A DNA stretch of 64,000 nt from Rhodocyclaceae bacterium (GTDB taxonomy: Bacteria > Pseudomonadota > Gammaproteobacteria > Burkholderiales > Rhodocyclaceae), in assembly GCA_016721505.1 (NCBI GenBank), contig JADKHX010000012.1, positions 1 through 64,000 of the forward strand. The letters run 5' to 3'. Below, one piece after another: positions 15,645-23,503 of the stretch (the stretch's first letter is position 1; the number at the start of each line of letters is the position of its first letter). Below the pieces are notes generated by a model. The model was not told the origin of the DNA. It did not search any database and was given only the letters and a program-made list of their open reading frames with translations. Position numbers and translations under genes: made by a program.

Positions 15645-17132
15645 ATGAAATCCGAACTAATTGCTGCTGTCGACTTGGGTTCCAATAGTTTCCGCCTGCA
15701 AGTCGGACGCGTGGAAGGCAATCAAATATATCCGCTTGACGGATTGAAAGAGTCGGTACGGCTTGCCGCTGGCTTGAACGAGCACAAACGCCTCGATGAC
15801 GCGGCGCAAAAGCGCGGGCTGGATGCACTCTCACGTTTCGGTGAACGCTTGCGCGGTTTCGCCCCGGATGCAGTGCGCGCGGTGGCCACCAACACTTTGC
15901 GGGTGGCGAAAAATGCGCCGGAATTCCTTGAGCAAGCTGAACACTTTTTGGGTTTCCCGATTGAGGTAATTGCTGGACGCGAAGAAGCACGGTTGATTTA
16001 TCTTGGCGTCGCACACACCTTGCCCAATCCATCGCGCCAACAATTGGTAGTGGATATTGGCGGTGGTTCCACGGAATGCATCATCGGTCGCGACATGCAT
16101 CCCTTGGTGCTCGAGTCGCTCTACATGGGTTGCGTGAGCTACACACTGAAATTTTTCCCCGATGGTCGCGTCGACCGAAAATCTTTCAAAGAGGCCGAAC
16201 TGGCGGCGCGACGCGAGTTGCAAGCGATGGTGCATCCTTTTCGTGAGCTGGGCTGGGATGAGACCATCGGCTCATCAGGCACAGCAAAGGCGCTGATAGA
16301 TCTGCTCGAACTCAATGGCTTTTGTAAACACGGTATCACCCGCGAAGGGCTGGAAAAACTGCGCGATTGTTTATGTGATGCCGGCAATTTGGCTAAAGTA
16401 AAACTTGAAGGTTTACGCAGCGACCGAATTCCTGTTTTGCCCGGCGGGCTGGCGATTATGTTGGCGGTGTTCAAGGAATTGGACCTGCAGCAGATGGAAT
16501 TCTCCGAAGGCGCGCTGCGGTTGGGCGTGTTGTACGACTTGCTCGGTCGCTATCACCACGAAGATTTGCGTGCTGCCACTGTGACTCATTTCATGCAGCG
16601 TTATCAGGTTGATTCCGCGCAAGCTTTGCGCGTTGAACGTACCGCCGTCGATTTACTGCGCCAACTCGTTCCTGCGACGGCGGATGAAGATCATCAAGAT
16701 CGGCAATTCCTGACCTGGGCCGCCAAGCTGCATGAAATCGGTGTATCGGTGGCGCATTCGAGCTATCACAAACACAGCGCCTACATTCTCTCGCATGCCG
16801 ACATGCCGGGTTTTTCCAAACGCGACCAAGCAAGATTGGCACGCATGGTGCTGGCGCATCGTGGCAAGCTGGAGCGTGCGCAACCACTCAAAGGCGAAGC
16901 CTCGGAATGGACATTGATTTTTTGCCTGCGTATTGCCGTGCTACTCCATCGCTCGCACGACGCCTCACCACCGCCAAAAATCGCCGTCTCGTTTTTCGGC
17001 AGCGGCTTTATGTTGGAACTCGACGCCGAGCGTTTGAGCGCCGCACCTCTGACAGCAGCAGCGCTGAATGACGAAGCCGCGCAATGGGCAGGGGTGGGTG
17101 GGGCTCTGAAGATTGTGACGGGAGCCGCCTAG
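15645..17132 (+). CDS. ppx: Exopolyphosphatase
   Basis: 495 residues of the Ppx/GppA family. AAVDLGSNSFRLQVGRV is the first phosphate-binding loop, VVDIGGGSTECIIGRD the second and GSSGTAKAL the third, all of the ASKHA actin-like ATPase fold. The C-terminal HD-type helical region includes AKLHEIGVSVAHSSYHKHSAYIL. It removes terminal phosphates from polyphosphate. Divergent from ppk. Its stop lies just before a long-form palindromic repeat. Confidence 0.96.
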   Translation: MKSELIAAVDLGSNSFRLQVGRVEGNQIYPLDGLKESVRLAAGLNEHKRLDDAAQKRGLDALSRFGERLRGFAPDAVRAVATNTLRVAKNAPEFLEQAEHFLGFPIEVIAGREEARLIYLGVAHTLPNPSRQQLVVDIGGGSTECIIGRDMHPLVLESLYMGCVSYTLKFFPDGRVDRKSFKEAELAARRELQAMVHPFRELGWDETIGSSGTAKALIDLLELNGFCKHGITREGLEKLRDCLCDAGNLAKVKLEGLRSDRIPVLPGGLAIMLAVFKELDLQQMEFSEGALRLGVLYDLLGRYHHEDLRAATVTHFMQRYQVDSAQALRVERTAVDLLRQLVPATADEDHQDRQFLTWAAKLHEIGVSVAHSSYHKHSAYILSHADMPGFSKRDQARLARMVLAHRGKLERAQPLKGEASEWTLIFCLRIAVLLHRSHDASPPPKIAVSFFGSGFMLELDAERLSAAPLTAAALNDEAAQWAGVGGALKIVTGAA

Positions 17133-17136
17133 CTGC

Positions 17137-17232
17137 GACGGCGGCGAAGCAGAGGTTTCGCAGAGCACCGCTTTGCGTCTGCGTAGCTGCTCGGCTGTGC
17201 AAAGCCGAGACTCCACGCCAGCACCAGCTGGC
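17137..17232 (+). repeat. Long-form palindromic repeat (96 bp), intergenic
   Basis: Same length as the copy at 3981. Stems GCGAAGC../..TTTCGC (imperfect), GCAgAGC/GCTTTGC, CTCGGCT/AGCCGAG and CCAG/CTGG. It sits between the convergent ends of ppx and the FAD dehydrogenase. Confidence 0.9.
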
Positions 17233-17241
17233 ATATTCAGA

Positions 17242-18849
17242 TTATTTGGCTAAATCCAAGGCCAACGCTTCAGCGACTTTAATCCCGTCTATCGCCGCAG
17301 AAAAAATCCCGCCAGCGTAGCCCGCGCCTTCTCCCGCCGGGTACAAACCGCGCGTGTTAATACTCTGAAAATTTTCGCCACGGGTCACGCGAACCGGCGA
17401 TGAAGTGCGGGTTTCCACACCGGTGAGTAGTGCGTCGTTCATGTCGAAACCGCGTATCTGTTTGCCAAACGCGGGCAGGGCTTCGCGCAATGCGGCGACC
17501 ACAAAATCGGGCAAGCATTGCGACAAATCGGTGAGCTTAATTCCGGGCGTGTAGGACGGAACCACTGACCCCAATGCGGTAGAGGCGCGCCCCGCAATGA
17601 AGTCGCCGACCAGTTGTGCCGGCGCGCGGTAGTCGCTGCCGCCCGCAACGAATGCGCGGGCTTCCCAATGTCGTTGAAATTCGATTCCGGCCAAGGCATT
17701 ACCCGGGTAGTCGGTGGGCGTGATGCCGACGACCAAGGCGCTGTTGGCGTTGCGTTCGTTGCGTGAATATTGGCTCATGCCGTTGGTTACCACGCGGCCC
17801 GGTTCTGAGGCAGCAGCAACCACCGTGCCGCCTGGGCACATGCAAAAACTGTAAGCCGAGCGATTGTTGCCACAGTGATGCACCAAGCTGTAGTCGGCCG
17901 CGCCGAGGAGGGCGTGGCCGGCGTTTTTGCCAAAGCGGGCAGTGTCGATGAGCGACTGTGGATGCTCGACGCGCACGCCGATCGAGAATGCTTTGGCTTC
18001 GACGTGAATGCCGCAGTCAAACAACATTTGAAACGTGTCGCGCGCGCTATGGCCGACGGCGAGGACGACATGATCGCAATCGATTTGCGTACCATCAGCC
18101 AATTGCAAGCCACATACTTGCCCGGACTCGGTAAGGATTTTCTCGACCTTATTTTGAAAGCGAATTTCGCCGCCCAAAGCGTGAATTTGCGCACGCATGT
18201 TTTCCACCATGGTCACCAAACGAAAGGTACCGATGTGCGGTTTGGCGACATACAAAATTTCTTCCGGCGCGCCCGCTTTGACAAATTCTGTCAGCACTTT
18301 TCGGCCACGATATTGCGGATCTTTGATTTGGCTATACAGCTTGCCATCGGAAAAAGTTCCCGCGCCGCCCTCGCCGAATTGCACGTTCGATTCGGGATTG
18401 AGTTGTCCCCCGCGCCAGAGCGCCCATGTGTCTTTGGTGCGCTCGCGCACCGCCTTGCCGCGCTCCAAAATAATGGGACGCAAACCCATTTGCGCGAGTA
18501 TCAAACCGGCGAACAGCCCACATGGCCCAGTGCCGATCACGATGGGACGTTGCTTCGTACGAGCGGCATTTGCCATCGTCACGAACTTGTATTCCATATC
18601 CGGCGTGTCGCGGACCTGCTTATCAGCTTGCAGGCGCTGGCGCGCTTGGGTTTCATTCTTCAAGATCACATCGACGCTATAAATCAGCAATATCGCCGAT
18701 GACTTGCGCGCATCGTGGCTGCGCCGGAAAACATTGAAACTGATCAGGGCATCGGACGCAATTCCTACCGTCGCGAGCTTAGCGACAATGGCCAAGCGTA
18801 GCGCATCAGCGTGGTGATCAAGTGGCAGTTTGATGTCGTTAATTCGCAT
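17242..18849 (-). CDS. FAD-dependent dehydrogenase (COG2509 type)
   Basis: 535 residues. An N-terminal ~80-residue region (FNVFRRSHDARKSSAILLIYSVDV) is typical of this uncharacterised flavoprotein family. The Rossmann FAD site is VIGTGPCGLFAGLILAQMGLRPIILERG at about 99-126. ESNVQFGEGGAGTFSDGKLY follows, and the C-terminal FAD motif is LYPAGEGAGYAGGIFSAAIDGIKVAEAL. The Cys-containing YSFCMCPGG motif is also family-typical. Substrate unknown. The gene ends toward ppx, separated by the long repeat. Confidence 0.9.
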   Translation of the reverse strand: MRINDIKLPLDHHADALRLAIVAKLATVGIASDALISFNVFRRSHDARKSSAILLIYSVDVILKNETQARQRLQADKQVRDTPDMEYKFVTMANAARTKQRPIVIGTGPCGLFAGLILAQMGLRPIILERGKAVRERTKDTWALWRGGQLNPESNVQFGEGGAGTFSDGKLYSQIKDPQYRGRKVLTEFVKAGAPEEILYVAKPHIGTFRLVTMVENMRAQIHALGGEIRFQNKVEKILTESGQVCGLQLADGTQIDCDHVVLAVGHSARDTFQMLFDCGIHVEAKAFSIGVRVEHPQSLIDTARFGKNAGHALLGAADYSLVHHCGNNRSAYSFCMCPGGTVVAAASEPGRVVTNGMSQYSRNERNANSALVVGITPTDYPGNALAGIEFQRHWEARAFVAGGSDYRAPAQLVGDFIAGRASTALGSVVPSYTPGIKLTDLSQCLPDFVVAALREALPAFGKQIRGFDMNDALLTGVETRTSSPVRVTRGENFQSINTRGLYPAGEGAGYAGGIFSAAIDGIKVAEALALDLAK

Positions 18850-18886
18850 GAATTGCGTTCAATGCTTTGCGTTCACTCGTTGGCCG

Positions 18887-18919
18887 ACAAGGAAAAATAA
18901 AGGGCAGCCTTAGCTGCCC
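18887..18919 (-). terminator. Terminator of efp
   Basis: GGGCAGC-CTTA-GCTGCCC (18902-18919). On the minus strand it is followed by TTTATTTTTCC, just beyond the efp stop. Confidence 0.8.
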
Positions 18920-18943
18920 CAATTAAACCAAGTTTTGCCAGAA

Positions 18944-19501
18944 TTATTTGACGCGATTTTTGTACTCGGCGGTGCGTGTGTCGATCTCGATTTTGTCGCC
19001 GATATCAACAAACATTGGTACTGGCAATTGAAAACCGGTGCTGATTTTGGCGGGCTTCATCACCTTGCCGGAAGTGTCACCTTTGACGGCTGGTTCGGTA
19101 TAAATCACTTCGCGCACGACACTGTTCGGCATTTCGACTGAGATGGCTTTGCCTTCGTAAAAAATTACATCGAGCGTCATGCCGTCTTCAAGGTAATTGA
19201 GCGCATCGCCCAGGTTGTCGCCTTCGACTTCGTACTGGTGATACTCCTCGTCCATGAACACATAGAGCGGATCGGCGAAATAGGAATAGGTGCATTCTTT
19301 GCGGTCGGGAACGACTTGGTCGAATTTGTCGTCGGCCTTGTAGATGCCTTCGGAGGCGGCGCCGGAAAGCAAATTTTTGAATTTGAATTTGACCACGGCC
19401 GAGTTGCGACCGGATTTGTTGTATTCGGCTTTGACCACGACCAAGGGATCGTTGCCGACCATGATGACGTTGCCAGCGCGAAGTTCTTGTGCGATTTTCA
19501 T
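18944..19501 (-). CDS. efp: Elongation factor P
   Basis: 185 residues with the three OB/KOW-like domains of EF-P. The domain I loop reads [11 protein letters not shown], placing an Arg at position 32 instead of the Lys used by EpmA-type organisms. Arg32 is the residue rhamnosylated by EarP, whose gene is directly upstream, so the pair is self-consistent. EF-P relieves ribosome stalling at polyproline stretches. The C-terminus ends [13 protein letters not shown] terminator follows. Confidence 0.97.
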   Translation of the reverse strand: MKIAQELRAGNVIMVGNDPLVVVKAEYNKSGRNSAVVKFKFKNLLSGAASEGIYKADDKFDQVVPDRKECTYSYFADPLYVFMDEEYHQYEVEGDNLGDALNYLEDGMTLDVIFYEGKAISVEMPNSVVREVIYTEPAVKGDTSGKVMKPAKISTGFQLPVPMFVDIGDKIEIDTRTAEYKNRVK

Positions 19502-19558
19502 AGTGAGTTCTCGGGGGGGCGTTTTGAGTGCGAAGCGGATTTTGGAAAGCCCGCTATT

Positions 19559-20614
19559 TTAGTCGATTTTCAGCCGCGTCAGGCAAAAATCCACCAAATT
19601 TGTCGCTAAATCAGGGTGTTGGCGTAACGCATCGGCCCAGTGTTTGGCGTGGGTGTTGAGTTGCGGTAGCTGGCTAGCAAAGGCTGGCCAATCTGGCGTG
19701 CCTTGGGTATTCCATGCTTGCATAAACAATGCATACAGCGTGTCACCAGCACCAACTGGCAAATATCGAGTGAGGAAACTTTTGAGCTTCACCAAATGCG
19801 TGTCATTTTCCTGTGGATAAATTTGCCACACCATTGCTCTCTCGGCCCATTGCGCGCGGACGAACGAATCTTCGCCGCGGACGAAATTTAGGTCGCACAG
19901 CCAGAGCAATTCATCGTATTCGTGTTGCGATAAAAATGGCAAGGGAAGCACGCGCAAATTGTCGCGTTGCCATGGTGCATCAGTGTTGCCGGGAAGTACC
20001 GCCAGTATCGGTGTGGCCGAGGCCGCCCACGCCGCATAAAGCGCGTCGCGTGGCGCGTTGGGGTAGGAGAACAGAGAAATCACCGTCTCTTTTTGCCTCG
20101 CGACCGGCAGACCATGACGCTGGCGAAAGGCTGTCGCGTCAAAATCCAAACGCCGGGTGTCGTAGTCGCGCTCACGAATTAGTCCACCGCTTGCTGCGTC
20201 AAATCCGGGGAAGAAAAAATATTTGGTCAGCGGCAGGTGCGGGTGTTTCGAGGCCAGGCCGTGCGAAGTTGCAACCCAGTTTTCCGCTGATAAATATTCG
20301 AGATTCAGCCACACCAACGGTACTTTGCGCGCAGCCATTGCGGCCTGGAACGCCGGCGGAATTTCACAGGCAAAGGCTTCTATCACTACTTCTGCATTTT
20401 CATATTCGGCACCGTGAAAATCGCTGATCCTCACCGCGGCATGTTGCGACGGCGTGGCAAGCCATTCCAGGGCAGATGCATCGTCTATCAACAAACGTAC
20501 TTGCCAGGCAAACTCAGTCGCCAACTGCTGTGCTAGCCGCCAGCAGACGCCAACATCGCCGAAATTGTCGATGACAGTGCAGAAAATATCGCAACGGATA
20601 GGGCGAGGGCGCAT
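19559..20614 (-). CDS. earP: EF-P arginine rhamnosyltransferase EarP
   Basis: 351 residues, GT-B fold. The N-terminal part has CTVIDNFGDVGVCWRLAQQLA with the catalytic NFGDxGV Asp region. The C-terminal half holds the dTDP-rhamnose site (CDLNFVRGEDSFVRAQWAERAMVWQIYPQ). It transfers rhamnose to Arg32 of EF-P, encoded next door. Residues ~285-294 (LPVGAGDTLY) are encoded by a short palindromic repeat read in frame; compared from memory with relatives, the total length of the surrounding helix is about normal. It is divergent from uvrC with only ~10 bases between starts. Confidence 0.95.
   Translation of the reverse strand: MRPRPIRCDIFCTVIDNFGDVGVCWRLAQQLATEFAWQVRLLIDDASALEWLATPSQHAAVRISDFHGAEYENAEVVIEAFACEIPPAFQAAMAARKVPLVWLNLEYLSAENWVATSHGLASKHPHLPLTKYFFFPGFDAASGGLIRERDYDTRRLDFDATAFRQRHGLPVARQKETVISLFSYPNAPRDALYAAWAASATPILAVLPGNTDAPWQRDNLRVLPLPFLSQHEYDELLWLCDLNFVRGEDSFVRAQWAERAMVWQIYPQENDTHLVKLKSFLTRYLPVGAGDTLYALFMQAWNTQGTPDWPAFASQLPQLNTHAKHWADALRQHPDLATNLVDFCLTRLKID
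19734..19760 (+). repeat. Short-form palindromic repeat inside earP
   Basis: TACAGCGTGTCA plus the CCAG-CACCAA-CTGG hairpin; read antisense as PVGAGDT in EarP. Confidence 0.85.
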
Positions 20615-20623
20615 AGAGTCGGT

Positions 20624-22552
20624 ATGCTATTACGAATGAACGATTCTCCACTCAGGCACCAAAACGAAGGCGGCGGAACGGGGGTTTCGCAAAGCACCGC
20701 TTTGCGCCCGTATGGCGGCTCGGCTGTACTAAGCCGAGACTCCGCGTCAGCACCAACTGGCGCATTCGATGCCAAGCATTTTCTGCTCACCTTAACCGAG
20801 GAGCCGGGCGTGTATCGCATGCTCGCGGCCGATGGTGCGGTGCTCTACGTCGGTAAAGCCAAAAATTTAAAGAAACGTGTCGCCTCGTACTTCCAAAAAA
20901 CTGTCAGCAGTCCACGTATCGGTCTAATGTTGCAGCAAGTGGCCAACATGGAAGTCACCGCCACGCGCTCAGAAGCCGAGGCGCTAATACTTGAAAATAC
21001 CCTGATCAAAAAACTCGCGCCCAAGTACAACATTTTGTTTCGCGATGACAAGTCCTACCCCTACATCGCACTTTCCGGCGGCGCATTTCCGCGACTGTTT
21101 TATCACCGTGGCAACTTTGAAAAGAAGTCGCAATATTTCGGCCCGTTTCCCAGCGGCTTGGCTGCGCGAGAGAGCATCGATCTAATTCAGCGCACTTTTC
21201 TGCTGCGCACTTGCGAAGAAGCAGTGTTCGCGCATCGCTCGCGGCCTTGCTTGATGCACCAAATCAAACGCTGCAAAGCGCCTTGCGTTGGGTTGGTATC
21301 CAATGAGGAATACAGCGCAGATGTGCGATTGGCGACTTTGCTGCTCAAGGGGCGGCAGACCGAAGTCATAGAAAAACTCAGCGCGCAAATGGCACAAGCG
21401 GCGGACGCATTGCAATTTGAAAACGCCGCTTTGCTGCGCGATCAACTACGCTCCTTGCAGGCCGTATTGCATCGGCAATATGTGAGTTCGACACACGATC
21501 ACGATGTCGACATCATCGCGGCAGTGGTCGATCGTGGCGATTTGTGTGTCAATCTGGCGATGATACGTGGTGGTTTACATCTCGGTGATCGCGCGCATTT
21601 TCCGCAAATTGCCAGCGGTTCCGAACTCACCGCGCAAGATGGTTTGAGTGCGTTTATCGAGCAGCATTACGTCACTCAATCTGCACCGCCACGCATCATT
21701 GTTGAGCCGTGGCCGTTGCTCGAAGCCGTCGAACATCTCAACATCGGCACTGCAAAAAACGAGATGGAGCGTGCTTGGGCGCAGATGGCACAAAACAACG
21801 CTCAGCTCGCACTGACCGCACGGCGGCAATCCAAAGCGCGCACGGGTGGTCGGTTGGAATCCTTGCGTGTCGCGCTCGACATGGCTGAATTGCCACACCG
21901 AATTGAGTGTTTTGACATCAGCCACACTATGGGCGAAGGCACGGTCGCGTCCTGCGTGGTGTGCGTTGATGGCGCGATGAAAAATTCTGATTACCGGCGC
22001 TTCAATATCGAAGGCATCACGCCCGGGGACGACTACGCCGCGATGCGTCAAGCGCTGACAAGGCGCTACGAGCGTGTCGCGACTGGCGAAATCCCGGCAC
22101 CTGATTTGATTTTGATTGATGGTGGCAAAGGTCAACATGGCATCGCGCGTGAGGTGTTCACCGAGCTCGGATTAGGTCACTTGTTCAGCGTTGGCGTGGC
22201 TAAAGGCGAAGGACGTAAACACGGCTTGGAGACCTTGTTTGTGCATGGCCAGGATGGAAGGCAAGATGTGCCGCTACAATTGGCCATGGATCATCCGGGC
22301 TTTCACTTGATACAGGAAATACGCGATGAAGCACATCGTTTTGCCATCGTCGGTCATCGCGCACGTCGCGCCAAAGTACGTGGCCGCTCCAAGCTCGAAG
22401 ATGTTGCCGGCATCGGGCCTGAGCGGCGCCGACGCTTACTCGCCCAGTTTGGCGGGTTGGACGGCGTGAAGGCGGCGACGGTGGAAGACCTGTGCCGCGT
22501 CGATGGGATCTCGCTGCGCCTCGCCACAGCGATTCATCAACAACTTCATTGA
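20624..22552 (+). CDS. uvrC: Excinuclease ABC subunit C with repeat-encoded N-terminus
   Basis: UvrC, the dual-incision nuclease of nucleotide excision repair. The GIY-YIG-type N-terminal domain begins AFDAKHFLLTLTEEPGVYRML and includes VLYVGKAKNLKKRVASYF. UVR, RNase-H-like (FDISHTMGEGTVASCVV) and C-terminal HhH2 domains follow. Family members usually start M(x)FDAKxFL. Here that start is replaced by a ~47-residue extension, of which residues ~15-46 ([14 protein letters not shown]...SASAPTG) are encoded by a long palindromic repeat. Starts at 20624 or 20636 both require reading through the element. No ATG lies at the old start. Downstream, pgsA begins 8 bases after the stop. Confidence 0.95.
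   Translation: MLLRMNDSPLRHQNEGGGTGVSQSTALRPYGGSAVLSRDSASAPTGAFDAKHFLLTLTEEPGVYRMLAADGAVLYVGKAKNLKKRVASYFQKTVSSPRIGLMLQQVANMEVTATRSEAEALILENTLIKKLAPKYNILFRDDKSYPYIALSGGAFPRLFYHRGNFEKKSQYFGPFPSGLAARESIDLIQRTFLLRTCEEAVFAHRSRPCLMHQIKRCKAPCVGLVSNEEYSADVRLATLLLKGRQTEVIEKLSAQMAQAADALQFENAALLRDQLRSLQAVLHRQYVSSTHDHDVDIIAAVVDRGDLCVNLAMIRGGLHLGDRAHFPQIASGSELTAQDGLSAFIEQHYVTQSAPPRIIVEPWPLLEAVEHLNIGTAKNEMERAWAQMAQNNAQLALTARRQSKARTGGRLESLRVALDMAELPHRIECFDISHTMGEGTVASCVVCVDGAMKNSDYRRFNIEGITPGDDYAAMRQALTRRYERVATGEIPAPDLILIDGGKGQHGIAREVFTELGLGHLFSVGVAKGEGRKHGLETLFVHGQDGRQDVPLQLAMDHPGFHLIQEIRDEAHRFAIVGHRARRAKVRGRSKLEDVAGIGPERRRRLLAQFGGLDGVKAATVEDLCRVDGISLRLATAIHQQLH
20667..20761 (+). repeat. Long-form palindromic repeat at the start of uvrC
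   Basis: GGCGGCGgAACGGGGGTTTCGC, GCAAAGC-ACC-GCTTTGC, CTCGGCT-GTACTA-AGCCGAG and CCAAct/CTGG-type final hairpin; read in sense orientation. Confidence 0.92.
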
Positions 22553-22560
22553 ACCTTATT

Positions 22561-23139
22561 ATGATGCCGGTCAACATCCCGACGCTGCTGACATGGGCGC
22601 GCATTGTTCTAATTCCCGTTGTAGTCGGCGTGTACTATTTGCCGATTTCAGTCGCCGAAATGAATTTCTTTGCCACCACCGCATTTGTGATCGCGGCGGT
22701 CACCGATTGGTTCGACGGTTGGTTGGCGCGCAAATTGGGTCAAACGTCCGCTTTTGGAGCGTTCCTTGATCCAGTCGCCGACAAACTCATGGTCGCCGCA
22801 GCGCTGGTCATGCTGGTCAAACTCGGACGCGTTGACGCCATCCTCGCCTTTATCATTGTCGGTCGCGAAATCGCGATTTCCGCCTTGCGTGAATGGATGG
22901 CCAACATCGGCGCCAGAAAAGGTATCGCCGTATCGTTCATCGGGAAACTAAAAACCACCGCACAATTGGTTTCTATCCCGCTGCTGCTCTACCACGACCC
23001 GCTAGGCCCAACAGGATGGCAAATCGACACTCAATTGCTTGGCACATGGATGCTGTGGATTGCTGTCGTGTTGACGTTGTGGTCGATGATTTATTACGTG
23101 AGAAAAGCCATGCCGGAACTTACTGCGCATAGTCGTTGA
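22561..23139 (+). CDS. pgsA: Phosphatidylglycerophosphate synthase
   Basis: About 192 residues from MMPVNIPTLLTWARIVLIPVVV. The CDP-alcohol phosphotransferase signature reads DWFDGWLARKLGQTSAFGAFLDPVADK, with its Asp/Gly/Arg pattern intact. Around five membrane helices. It joins CDP-diacylglycerol and glycerol-3-phosphate in phosphatidylglycerol synthesis. The ATG at 22561 (or 22564) is the only start giving a normal N-terminus. The uvrC-pgsA-tRNA order is common in betaproteobacteria. Confidence 0.95.
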   Translation: MMPVNIPTLLTWARIVLIPVVVGVYYLPISVAEMNFFATTAFVIAAVTDWFDGWLARKLGQTSAFGAFLDPVADKLMVAAALVMLVKLGRVDAILAFIIVGREIAISALREWMANIGARKGIAVSFIGKLKTTAQLVSIPLLLYHDPLGPTGWQIDTQLLGTWMLWIAVVLTLWSMIYYVRKAMPELTAHSR

Positions 23140-23176
23140 CAGGCAATCGCTCGTCGCTATAATGCGCCCCTGTTCT

Positions 23177-23252
23177 GCGGGAGTAGCTCAGTTGGTAGAG
23201 CGCAACCTTGCCAAGGTTGAGGTCGAGAGTTCGAGACTCTTCTCCCGCTCCA
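23177..23252 (+). tRNA. tRNA-Gly (GCC)
   Basis: 76 bases with acceptor GCGGGAG / CTCCCGC, discriminator T and encoded CCA. The anticodon loop TTGCCAA gives GCC. D-loop AGCTCAGTTGGTAGAGC and T-arm GTTCGAGAC are normal. Confidence 0.98.
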
Positions 23253-23260
23253 GTCTTCTA

Positions 23261-23287
23261 GGGAAAGCAAATCTGCTTTCCCTTTTT
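23261..23287 (+). terminator. Hairpin between tRNA-Gly and tRNA-Cys
   Basis: GGGAAAGCA-AATC-TGCTTTCCC followed by TTTTT. Confidence 0.85.
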
Positions 23288-23321
23288 CGATTGAGCCTGT
23301 AGATTTGCGGCCAATGGAAAT

Positions 23322-23395
23322 GGCGCGGTAGCAAAGCGGTTATGCACCGGACTGCAAATCCGAGTAGGTCGGTTCGACTCCGGCCCGCGCCTCCA
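23322..23395 (+). tRNA. tRNA-Cys (GCA)
   Basis: 74 bases with acceptor GGCGCGG / CCGCGCC, discriminator T and encoded CCA. The anticodon loop CTGCAAA gives GCA. Confidence 0.98.
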
Positions 23396-23403
23396 GAAAC
23401 ACT

Positions 23404-23443
23404 AAGGCTCCGTAAGCCAATGCGACTTCCGGAGCCTTTTTTA
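23404..23443 (+). terminator. Terminator after tRNA-Cys
   Basis: AAGGCTCCG ... CGGAGCCTT followed by a T-run. Confidence 0.85.
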
Positions 23444-23503
23444 TTTCGGCGCTCGTACCATGAAATCATTGCCCCACATTTCGGGTATGACAGTGCTTTG
23501 GTT

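Noticed and set aside
20533..20820. Minus-strand frame across the uvrC start
   Set aside because: It is only the antisense reading of the long repeat and uvrC; useful for showing the repeat is open in that frame, but not a gene.
23177..23395. tRNA genes as integration sites
   Set aside because: No integrase gene, truncated tRNA copy or foreign-looking block follows either tRNA.
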